Shown: positions 5,340-11,267 of the stretch, piece by piece | How positions within the stretch are numbered: position 1 is the stretch's first letter | Layout of the letters: every line of letters begins with the position of its first letter | NCBI GenBank assembly: GCA_964644465.1 | Contig: CAZXVU010000065.1 | Coordinates: 1 to 11,267 of the forward strand | Origin: CAZXVU01 sp964644465 | Lineage (GTDB): Bacteria; Chlamydiota; Chlamydiia; Chlamydiales; SM23-39 | Length of the DNA stretch: 11,267 nucleotides | Reading direction: 5' to 3' | The notes under the pieces: generated by a model | The model's input: the letters and a program-made list of their open reading frames with translations, nothing else | Told to the model about the DNA's origin: nothing | Database searches by the model: none | Made by a program: the position numbers and the translations under genes

Positions 5340-5957
5340 ATGATTTTACGCATGCTTACATTGATGCTTGCACTTGCTTGTAGTTTAACATCCCAGCTCT
5401 TCGCTGGCGGAGAACGAGGAAATCAATTGATTGCAGAGCTTGGAGGCACTCCCGGTATTCCCGGAGCTGTAGGTATTCCCGGTGCCGGAGGCATTCCAGG
5501 CATTCCAGGTATTCCAGGAGGTACAGCTACTATTTTGGGCTTTGCCGATTTCTTTGCAATAATGCCCATTCAGAATCCCGGTTCCATTGGACCCAACATG
5601 CCAGTTGCGTTCCCAAACACTAGCGCTAACTTTGGCGGCTTCGTAAATGGGGGTAACATGTTTACATTACCTGCCACTGCTACATATTTAGTCATGTTTC
5701 AAGCGAGCGTGACGCCTCTGGGTGCGCCAAGTGGACAACTCATGCTATCGGTGAATGGAGTACCGCAACCAAGTACAGTGGTCGGACGAGATACCGCGTC
5801 TACTCAGATCGTAGGGATCTCATTATTACCGGCAAATGCAGGCGACATTCTCCGGGTGATTAATCCTCCAGGGAATCTGAATATAGTCATTACTCCAAAT
5901 GCGGGTCAAGTTGCAAGCCCTGTTACGGCCCACCTTGTGATTGTACGAATTTTGTAA
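5340..5957 (+). CDS. secreted collagen-like protein 3 with BclA/C1q-like C-terminal domain
   Basis: The third paralogue, 205 residues from the ATG at 5340. Extending to an ATG at 5280 would prepend 20 residues encoded by the duplicated spacer, so the shorter start with GAGAGGA six to seven bases upstream is preferred. The signal peptide ends QLFA before GGERGN. Nine triplets at residues 36-62 are the most proline-rich of the set, with GIP used five times. The globular domain carries the conserved DFFAIMP, TYLVMFQASVT, GQLMLSVNG, GRDTASTQIVGIS, VINPPGN and AHLVIVRI, plus a small insertion (about PLGAPS) absent from copies 1 and 2. It lies 67 bases after copy 2 and 93 bases before the porin gene. 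The predicted role is the same as its neighbours, and heterotrimers among the three are possible. Confidence 0.85.
   Translation: MILRMLTLMLALACSLTSQLFAGGERGNQLIAELGGTPGIPGAVGIPGAGGIPGIPGIPGGTATILGFADFFAIMPIQNPGSIGPNMPVAFPNTSANFGGFVNGGNMFTLPATATYLVMFQASVTPLGAPSGQLMLSVNGVPQPSTVVGRDTASTQIVGISLLPANAGDILRVINPPGNLNIVITPNAGQVASPVTAHLVIVRIL
5445..5525 (+). repeat. nine Gly-X-Y triplets in collagen-like protein 3
   Basis: Gly-X-Y over residues 36-62. GIP occurs five times, including three in a row, encoded by near-identical 9-base DNA units around 5490-5516. Confidence 0.8.
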
Positions 5958-5985
5958 AATGGAACTTGTTTTAAAGATTTTCTAT

Positions 5986-6023
5986 TTGAAAAAAAAATAT
6001 ATGAGTGCTATCACCTTGTGATA
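5986..6023 (+). promoter_or_regulatory. candidate promoter with overlapping palindromic operator before the porin gene
   Basis: TTGAAA (5986-5991), a 17-base A-rich spacer, and TATCAC (6009-6014) as a possible -10. TATCAC is also the left arm of a perfect palindrome, TATCAC-CTT-GTGATA (6009-6023). The dyad lacks a T-tract on the plus strand, which argues for a protein-binding site rather than a terminator. If correct, a dimeric regulator could control the porin gene separately from the collagen-like genes. Confidence 0.35.
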
Positions 6024-6050
6024 ACACGTCCTAACGCAGGAAAAATATCT

Positions 6051-7103
6051 ATGAAGATGCCTCTCAAAATAACTTCATTGCCGATTACACTCATTCTAAT
6101 GGTTTATGCAGCCCAAGTATACGGCGATGATAACCAGCCGGTTGAAGCCTATAACTCGTCACCATGTTGCGTGCCTGATTATGAGCCATCGCCATGTTGT
6201 ACTCCTACTTGCAACCCATCGCCATACTGTGGACCTAATTGTCTTCCAGCGCCCTATTGCAGAGAATTCAACGTGCATGGCGAATTTTTATACTGGGTAC
6301 CTGAGTTAAACGGTCTTGAAGCTGCCTTCGGCACAACGGCGGTAGATACAACTACAAGTCCGCTAGGCGTCCTTACGACCACCATTACAGAGTCAGATGT
6401 AGAGCCTGATTGGCACTGGAGCCCTGGCTACCGCGTGGGCATTGATTATACATTTCTTTGCTTTGTCTTAGAGGCCGACTATACCCATTTTAAGGGGCAC
6501 GCAAAGTTTAAAGATGATTTGCAAGATGGAATCTGGAGAATCAAATATGATGTGGTGGATCTGACTTTTGCCCGTCGTTTTTGCGTTGCGCCTTGTTTCT
6601 TCTTCAAACCTTTTATCGGTTTGCGCGGCGCTAGGATTCATCAATCGCTGAATACGAATCTTGTGACTGATTTCACAACCGGGATAGTAAGCAATGCAAC
6701 CCTTTCCAATAGACAAGACTCAGAAAAATTTTGGGGAATTGGACCTGAACTCGGCATAGAAGCTAATTGGTTCTTAGGATGCCATTTGAGTCTATTTGCT
6801 AGCTTTGATGTAGTCACATATTACGGAGAAGTCAAAAGCACAAATTTTGATACCGATGTCATAGGACAAACACAGGTTGCCATCCTGCATGGGCGAAGAA
6901 AACATCCTTTCAACGATATTGGCACTGATGGTGCTGTAGGTATTCGCTACGATAGAGCGTGGTGCGTGGCGAGCGAGGTTCTTCTTATGATTAAAGCAGG
7001 CGTAGAACAACACCGTATTTATGACTTTAGTAACCTGGGATCAGATGGTACTTTAAGTTTGGACGGAGCGTTCTTTGAAATTGGTCTCGGCTACCGTTAT
7101 TAA
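6051..7103 (+). CDS. MOMP-like outer-membrane porin (Lpg1974 family) with Cys-rich repeat N-terminus
   Basis: A 350-residue protein from the ATG at 6051, chosen because AGGA lies nine bases upstream and a signal peptide follows at once (residues 3-25, MPLKITSLPITLILMVYAA to VYG). A longer GTG start at 6018 would fall inside the palindrome. Residues 37-70 are a decapeptide repeat with eight cysteines (units like PSPCCTPTCN and PSPYCGPNCL). From about 73 the protein reads FNVHGEFLYWVPELNGLEAAFG, the opening strand I associate with the Lpg1974/MOMP-like porin family of Legionella and environmental chlamydiae. Alternating beta strands and Gly-aromatic turns continue to the C-terminus, which ends GLGYRY with the terminal aromatic residue recognised by BamA. 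Further cysteines in the barrel (FLCFVL, FCVAPCFFF) suggest disulfide cross-linking. It is the last gene before the terminator at 7122. Confidence 0.75.
   Translation: MKMPLKITSLPITLILMVYAAQVYGDDNQPVEAYNSSPCCVPDYEPSPCCTPTCNPSPYCGPNCLPAPYCREFNVHGEFLYWVPELNGLEAAFGTTAVDTTTSPLGVLTTTITESDVEPDWHWSPGYRVGIDYTFLCFVLEADYTHFKGHAKFKDDLQDGIWRIKYDVVDLTFARRFCVAPCFFFKPFIGLRGARIHQSLNTNLVTDFTTGIVSNATLSNRQDSEKFWGIGPELGIEANWFLGCHLSLFASFDVVTYYGEVKSTNFDTDVIGQTQVAILHGRRKHPFNDIGTDGAVGIRYDRAWCVASEVLLMIKAGVEQHRIYDFSNLGSDGTLSLDGAFFEIGLGYRY
6159..6260 (+). repeat. 30-bp tandem repeat encoding a Cys-Pro decapeptide
   Basis: About 3.4 units encode SSPCCVPDYE, PSPCCTPTCN, PSPYCGPNCL and PAPYC. Period is 10 residues (30 bases), with Pro at unit positions 1, 3 and usually 7, and Cys at 5 with extra Cys at 4 or 9. 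Confidence 0.75.
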
Positions 7104-7121
7104 GACAATTATTTCTCGATC

Positions 7122-7148
7122 GGGGCTGGATTCTTACAGCCCCCTTTT
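7122..7148 (+). terminator. intrinsic terminator after the porin gene
   Basis: GGGGCTG (7122-7128) pairs perfectly with CAGCCCC (7137-7143) around an 8-base loop, followed by CTTTT and a pyrimidine-rich run. It lies 19 bases past the porin stop and closes the collagen-like/porin cluster. Confidence 0.8.
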
Positions 7149-7187
7149 CCTCTTCCACTACTTCTTACAAAATAGTCCCAAAACCCT

Positions 7188-8462
7188 ATGAAGCTGCTGT
7201 TTTTTTTAGGATTGGCCCTCCCCTGCTTCGCAATGATGGATGATATGTCTCATGACATGACGCATGATCATATGGCCATGCACGGCATGTACGGCACTTA
7301 TCCAATGGGCCGCGATGCGACAGGGACGAGCTGGATGCCAAGCTCTACCCAAATGCCTGCAATCCATCGGATGGACCATGGCTGGCTTTTTATGATCCAT
7401 GGCTTTGCGAATGCGGTCTACGATCATCAAGGCGGAGATCGAGGAGCCAGTAAATTTTTTAGCGAAAATATGTTCATGTTCACCGCGCAAAAAGATGTTG
7501 GCATCAGCACGTTCGCAGTCCGGAGCATGATCAGTTTCGAGCCGGGCACGATTGGCTGTAAAGGATATCCCCTCCTCTTACAATCTGGAGAAACCTGCAA
7601 TGGAGTAACGCCCTTAATTGACCGCCAACATCCCCATGACTTTCTTATGGAATTGGCAGCCCTCTATACGATCCGGTTTTCACCCAAAAATTCCCTCTTT
7701 GCCTATTTTGGATATCCTGGCGAACCAGCACTTGGACCTCCTGCATATATTCACCGTTTTTCCGCTTTTTTCAATCCTGAAGCGCCAATTACCCACCACT
7801 GGCTTGATTCAACGCATGTTTCTTTTGGAGTGGCTACGTTTGGATATGTTCATGAATGGCTAAAGCTCGATGCCTCCATTTTTAATGGCAGAGAGCCCGA
7901 TCAGCATCGATGGAATTTTGATCATGCCCGATTTGATTCTTATTGCGGGCGGATCTCAGTCAATCCGACGGATGATATCGCAGCCCAAGTGAGTTATGGG
8001 TATCTAAAAAGCGCAGAACAACTAGAACCCAACGTGCGGACCTATCGGACTACTGCATCGATCAGCTACAACAAAGCTTGGACAGCGAGCAACTGGCAGG
8101 TCACCGCCGCTTGGGGAAGAAACCGACACTCGCCTGGCCATGCCTTAAATGGCGCTCTTTTGGAATCGGCCATAGAACTTTGCGACAGACATGTATTCTT
8201 TGGCCGGGGAGAATATGCAGCTAAGGATGAGCTCTTTGCTCCCCCCTCCCCTCTCGCAGGAAAAACCTTTCATGTGGGAAAACTCGACCTTGGGTATATC
8301 TTTCAATTCCCCCTCATCCCCTACACTCTCTGGGGGCTTGGCGTCGTAGGGAGCGCATCTTTTGTCCCCTCGTCCATCAAACCAGCCTATGGCGGCACGC
8401 CATTTTCTTATATGACCTTTCTAAGAGTCGATTTAAAATCTCAAGATCCTGTACGAGAATAA
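7188..8462 (+). CDS. Met/His-rich outer-membrane beta-barrel protein of a copper-resistance-associated family
   Basis: A 424-residue protein. The signal peptide is residues 1-15 (MKLLFFLGLALPCFA). The mature N-terminus is strikingly rich in Met and His: 12 Met and 7 His between residues 16 and 72, which suggests Cu(I)/Cu(II) binding. The body contains blocks I recognise from a conserved, mostly uncharacterised proteobacterial family often found beside copper-efflux and multicopper-oxidase genes: GTSWMPSST, HGFANAVYDHQGG, DRQHPHD, GEPALGPPA, HRFS, PEAPITHHWLDSTH, FNGREPD, HRWNFD, LESA and a C-terminal FLRVDL strand. The alternating beta strands suggest an outer-membrane barrel. The biochemical role is not established. 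No Shine-Dalgarno is obvious before the ATG and no promoter is clear; it follows the porin terminator. No copA, cop or cus gene is present here. The last 22 bases overlap the convergent neighbour. Confidence 0.7.
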   Translation: MKLLFFLGLALPCFAMMDDMSHDMTHDHMAMHGMYGTYPMGRDATGTSWMPSSTQMPAIHRMDHGWLFMIHGFANAVYDHQGGDRGASKFFSENMFMFTAQKDVGISTFAVRSMISFEPGTIGCKGYPLLLQSGETCNGVTPLIDRQHPHDFLMELAALYTIRFSPKNSLFAYFGYPGEPALGPPAYIHRFSAFFNPEAPITHHWLDSTHVSFGVATFGYVHEWLKLDASIFNGREPDQHRWNFDHARFDSYCGRISVNPTDDIAAQVSYGYLKSAEQLEPNVRTYRTTASISYNKAWTASNWQVTAAWGRNRHSPGHALNGALLESAIELCDRHVFFGRGEYAAKDELFAPPSPLAGKTFHVGKLDLGYIFQFPLIPYTLWGLGVVGSASFVPSSIKPAYGGTPFSYMTFLRVDLKSQDPVRE

Positions 8463-9151
8463 TTGATCCCAAAAATTTGATCTGGGGCTACAACAATATA
8501 AGCAAATTGGTTGTTCGTCTGTAAAAATTTCACGATCAAAAGAGTGCCATTACCCGAACTTGTAATACCTTTCACATTTTTTATCAGTCCATTAGTTAAC
8601 GGTACATAGTATGGCCCGGCCAGAGATGTTTGAATATTAACGGTGGAATTGGAAGTAAGAAACGTGGAGGAGGTGGTCAGGGTTTGAACAACGCTTTGGA
8701 TATCGGAGGCCCGATCTATTAAGCTCACCGTATAAAATGGCAAGGTGCCAGCGATCGGAGAAGAGCTAAAATCTGTCGCATTAATCGTGGTTATAGAATA
8801 AATCACTGAAGTGATTTGTTCTACAGGGATAATGAGATACTGCACGATAGTCTGCGGCAAAGGCAAGTATCCTATAATTAATATACTGCCATTTGGTGCA
8901 GAGATAGTATTTTGATATTGCACATTTGGAATGAAGCCATTGCGAGTTGTTTGAATACCGACTTGTTGAACTCCCGTATAATAAACCCCGGTTGAGAGGG
9001 TGGAGATCAGTTTGTAAATGTCGGCGCCTCTCTGCGAGGAATCAATCGGAAAAATGGCGGTAGGCCCTGTGATCAGAGGAACTGCAAGAGTAGTCACTGA
9101 TTGCGCGAACAGAGAAAAACTCGCACACATTAATAAGAGTCTAAAAATCAT
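8441..9151 (-). CDS. secreted protein with two copies of one ~100-residue domain (unknown function)
   Basis: A 236-residue protein from the ATG at 9151, with GAGG six bases upstream; a TTG four codons earlier was rejected. The signal peptide is about residues 1-17 (MIFRLLLMCASFSLFAQ). The rest consists of two related halves. Each runs R-x-x-DI, a Thr/Ser-rich segment with TLxT, VxIQT, then NG or GNGxLLI, and ends YxI(V/I)-x-(P/A)-x-(E/D)-QIxxIxYS. The first half holds RGADIYKLISTLS, VGIQTT, NGSILIIGYLP and VEQITSVIYS; the second holds RASDIQSVVQTLTT, VNIQTS, NGTLLIVKFLQ and PDQIFGINYS. I do not recognise the family. It has very few charged residues and is Ser/Thr/Ile-rich, suiting an envelope or secreted beta protein. 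It lies 67 bases downstream of the PmtA-like gene on the same strand and overlaps the 3' end of the plus-strand barrel gene. Confidence 0.65.
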   Translation of the reverse strand: MIFRLLLMCASFSLFAQSVTTLAVPLITGPTAIFPIDSSQRGADIYKLISTLSTGVYYTGVQQVGIQTTRNGFIPNVQYQNTISAPNGSILIIGYLPLPQTIVQYLIIPVEQITSVIYSITTINATDFSSSPIAGTLPFYTVSLIDRASDIQSVVQTLTTSSTFLTSNSTVNIQTSLAGPYYVPLTNGLIKNVKGITSSGNGTLLIVKFLQTNNQFAYIVVAPDQIFGINYSRTGS

Positions 9152-9218
9152 GACAGACCTCAATTAAAAAATTGGGCCATAGGCTATCAAAATTTGAGAT
9201 ATTTTTTACACATTAATT

Positions 9219-10094
9219 TTAAGCAGGCGGGATCTGAAAGTGCAGCACTTGGGCGGGAGGAAAATTGCCCCAAACCTTTTGGATCTCGGGGTGATACTTC
9301 TCAATGAATCGCTGCTTTGTGTTTAGCAGAAGATCGAAATCTCTTCCCCGTTCGCCAGTAAGGAAACGCTGTTTGATTTTAGGAAGCAGGATGTACTCAA
9401 AATGGGAAATATATCCGCCTGGCTTAGCCAAGGTTTCATAATTTCTCAGAGCATCCCCGACTATCTGAGCGCTCAAACCATGCACCGGCAATCCAGAAAT
9501 AATCACATCGTAACGCTCATCGGATTGGTAATCTGTGATCGATTGGTCATAAACTCGGACGTTTGGCAAATCAAAGCACATCTCTCGCAGCAATCTGCAA
9601 AACTCTGGATCGATCTCCACGATATCCAACTCATCTTGCGGCCTTAGTTTTTTAAGGATTTCCCGGGTAAAGGCTCCAGAACCGGCGCCCACTTCTAGAT
9701 ATCTGCGGGGAGTTGGATCTTCTGTATTTATTTTGCTCAATACTTTGGCAGTTAATGCAGCAGAACTGGGAATAACGGAGCTGACTTGAACAGGATCTTG
9801 GATGAAACGTTTGAAAAAGAGGCAGCTATTTTCAAAATTTTGGATCGATTGGCTCAATGGATGCATGACTCCCCTCTCATGGGACTCTTGTCTTCCATAT
9901 TCCTTACATCCCATATAAACCAAAGGAATGCCAACAAGCGTCGCAGTCAGAAGAAGCCCTAAGAAAAAAGTCGTCGCATAGATAGCCACTTTTTCCATCA
10001 AACATCGATTTTCCGCTGAGCGGACCCAAGTAATCCCCTTCTCGATCACCGGTTGAAAACAGCTTGGATTGCGATTGAGTACTGCTGGCATCAT
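9219..10094 (-). CDS. membrane-anchored SAM methyltransferase, PmtA (phospholipid N-methyltransferase)-like
   Basis: A 291-residue protein. Residues 34-62 are hydrophobic (from MEKVAIYATTFFLGLLLTAT to PLVYMG) and should anchor it, with a ~33-residue N-terminal leader before them. The catalytic part begins FFKRFIQDPVQVSSVIPSS (93-111), the PSS-containing entry motif of PmtA-type and KsgA-like enzymes. SAM motif I follows, YLEVGAGSGAFT (132-143), then ELDIVEIDPEFC (155-166) with the acidic SAM ribose ligand, YDVIISGLPVHG (195-206) in the motif IV place, and KPGGYISHFEYIL, the usual late PmtA segment. PmtA methylates phosphatidylethanolamine towards phosphatidylcholine; the hydrophobic anchor fits a lipid substrate, but rRNA or small-molecule methylation is not excluded. 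GTAAG is only a weak ribosome site at the ATG. It probably heads a unit with the two-domain secreted protein downstream. Confidence 0.65.
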   Translation of the reverse strand: MMPAVLNRNPSCFQPVIEKGITWVRSAENRCLMEKVAIYATTFFLGLLLTATLVGIPLVYMGCKEYGRQESHERGVMHPLSQSIQNFENSCLFFKRFIQDPVQVSSVIPSSAALTAKVLSKINTEDPTPRRYLEVGAGSGAFTREILKKLRPQDELDIVEIDPEFCRLLREMCFDLPNVRVYDQSITDYQSDERYDVIISGLPVHGLSAQIVGDALRNYETLAKPGGYISHFEYILLPKIKQRFLTGERGRDFDLLLNTKQRFIEKYHPEIQKVWGNFPPAQVLHFQIPPA

Positions 10095-10126
10095 TTTACT
10101 TACCTAATCTTAAATTTTTGAGATTT

Positions 10127-10155
10127 AGTATAAATAAAATGAGAGTTTTTAACTA
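10127..10155 (-). promoter_or_regulatory. candidate promoter of the PmtA-like gene
   Basis: Minus strand: a weak -35 TAGTTA (10155-10150), a 17-base spacer and a good -10 TATACT (10132-10127) in very AT-rich DNA. It lies in the 76-base gap after the right-edge gene, in which no terminator for that gene is visible. Confidence 0.35.
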
Positions 10156-10170
10156 TTTATAATAATTAAT

Positions 10171-11267
10171 TTAATCCCCTAGCTCTGAACGCTCAAGATA
10201 TGAATCGTTAGTAATGATTGTATAGTACTTAGGAAGATTGAAGAGTTTGAGTTCTCTTCTGCGAATGTAGTAGGGTTCGTCTGCCAGCATATTCATGCTA
10301 CAGGCAACCTGTGTTTCTGAACATCGGTACTTCAAGTAAAACTCTTCCAGCCAGCCGGGGAATTCATTAAAGGGATGGAGATCAATGAGGAATTGAGAAA
10401 CGATAATTTGTGCCTGGTTGACGGCAGTTCCTAAACAGTTTTTATAGAAGATGGTATAGGGCTCCCCAAGATTTGGGAAAGGATAAGGGAAAGGGAAGGC
10501 AAAATATGTACACCATACTTCTAACGTCGTATCGACAAACAAAGTTCCTGGAACAAAAGCAACCCCATTTAAAGTACCGCTGATTGTATTTTGCGGTCTA
10601 ATAGCAGTGAAGATGCGAGGATCGCCCGTTATCGAGCAGCCAGATTCCATCAGGAAAGCCCCAGGGCCAATGAGCGGAGAAACGGGAAAACAGTTGTCGA
10701 CGACTAAAGTCACTCGGGCTGTCATTGGAGCTGCAATTGAAGAGTTCGATTTCATACTCATATCGCGGCCAGAGATCATGAGAAGATCGCCGGAGGCCCC
10801 TGAAGTTTTGGTAATCGCGGTCGCGGTCATGACTGTATTGTGACCCGCTGTTGTATGGAGGTTGCCCGTCGAAACTGTCAAACTCGGAACTGCGGGGCTT
10901 GATAAATTAATATCATAGTTGGCATTGGCTGTGAGATTGCCAGCGCCTGGGTTGATGGTCCCGGCATTTTGGTTGATAGAGCTTTTATTGGCTGCAACTG
11001 CGCATCCCTTTGTCACGACACCAGATTGGATTAAAATGTCTCCTCCTGCAGAAAGAACATCGGAATTGATCGCAAGAGTGCCTGTGAGGTTTGGATTGTT
11101 TCCTGCAATGAGAGTGACTGGTTGGGCGCCTGTGCTTTGAATCGAATTGCCGGCCGTTGTGGTCAAATTTTGATTGGCGCTGACATAAATACTTCCCGAC
11201 GTATGAAGCCCCTGTCCGGCGGTACCATTGTTATTGATCGTAACATTCAAGAATGAATCTAGGGGTT
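10171..11267 (-). CDS. filamentous-adhesin/autotransporter-like beta-helical protein, C-terminal part (5' end outside window)
   Basis: The frame is open through the right edge, so the start lies outside the window; about 365 codons are visible. The first two-thirds is low in charge, rich in Asn, Thr, Ser and Gly, and built of loose ~20-residue repeats such as GSIYVSANQNLTT, GDILIQSG, GNLTANANYDINLSS, GNLHTTAGHNTVM and GDLLMISGRDMSMKS. These match right-handed beta-helix rungs of the filamentous-haemagglutinin type. A distinct ~150-residue C-terminal region follows (from about ARVTLVVDNCFP), with several Cys and aromatic clusters, ending in a tail (EPYY, RRREL, YTIITNDSYLER) paralogous to the left-edge gene. 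No terminal beta-barrel translocator is seen, so it is not a classical type V autotransporter. Predicted secreted or surface-attached adhesin; exact function unknown. Confidence 0.65.
   Translation of the reverse strand, partial: PLDSFLNVTINNNGTAGQGLHTSGSIYVSANQNLTTTAGNSIQSTGAQPVTLIAGNNPNLTGTLAINSDVLSAGGDILIQSGVVTKGCAVAANKSSINQNAGTINPGAGNLTANANYDINLSSPAVPSLTVSTGNLHTTAGHNTVMTATAITKTSGASGDLLMISGRDMSMKSNSSIAAPMTARVTLVVDNCFPVSPLIGPGAFLMESGCSITGDPRIFTAIRPQNTISGTLNGVAFVPGTLFVDTTLEVWCTYFAFPFPYPFPNLGEPYTIFYKNCLGTAVNQAQIIVSQFLIDLHPFNEFPGWLEEFYLKYRCSETQVACSMNMLADEPYYIRRRELKLFNLPKYYTIITNDSYLERSELGD

Noticed and set aside
4085..5525. Gly-X-Y DNA repeats as a CRISPR or minisatellite array
   Set aside because: The 9-base periodicity is explained by the coding sequence, units are diverged, and no spacer-repeat structure exists anywhere in the window.
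6018..6050. GTG start extending the porin by 11 residues
   Set aside because: It falls inside the palindrome, lacks a ribosome site, and would put charged residues ahead of a signal peptide that is complete from 6051.
6792..7013. Minus-strand open frame inside the porin gene
   Set aside because: Shadow of the porin reading frame, with no ribosome site or plausible protein pattern. The same holds for other antisense frames over the collagen, barrel and methyltransferase genes.
9152..9163. TTG start for the two-domain secreted protein
   Set aside because: The ATG at 9151 has GAGG at good spacing, and the TTG codon would overlap that ribosome site.

Overview
The window looks like part of the chromosome of an amoeba- or host-associated, Chlamydia-like bacterium (order Chlamydiales, outside Chlamydiaceae; GC judged by eye to be in the mid-40s, not computed). 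Supporting signs are a cysteine-decorated porin of the Lpg1974/MOMP-like type, an Inc-like protein with a bilobed hydrophobic domain, an M91 (NleD-like) effector-type metalloprotease, and a majority of genes with signal peptides or membrane segments. A Legionella-like genome is the main alternative. There is no rRNA, tRNA or other housekeeping gene to settle this.

Layout. The left edge (1-212, +) is the 3' end of a gene whose last ~40 residues are paralogous to the end of the minus-strand gene at the right edge (10171-11267). The two point inward and bracket the window; the left copy seems frameshifted. Next come a 47-residue DUF3096 membrane protein (289-432, -), the M91-like metalloprotease (595-1833, +) with a good promoter, and a ~179 bp imperfect inverted-repeat element (1827-2005) that contains the protease stop codon. 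A short minus-strand operon follows: Inc-like membrane protein, then an NTF2/SnoaL-like small protein (2937 to 2011). Upstream of it lies a methyltransferase with a signal peptide (3783-3004, -).

The centre is a plus-strand cluster (3980-7148): three tandem paralogous secreted collagen-like proteins, each with exactly nine Gly-X-Y triplets followed by a BclA/C1q-like globular domain, then a porin with a cysteine-rich decapeptide-repeat N-terminus, closed by a clear intrinsic terminator. A Met/His-rich outer-membrane protein of a copper-associated family follows (7188-8462, +). The right third is on the minus strand: a secreted protein made of two copies of one ~100-residue domain, a membrane-anchored PmtA-like methyltransferase, and the filamentous-adhesin-like partial gene.

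As a set, these genes look like an envelope and host-interaction region: surface fibres, a porin, a possible inclusion-membrane protein and a candidate effector protease. The regulatory sites are mostly weak and are scored accordingly. All functional statements are family-level readings made without database searches.
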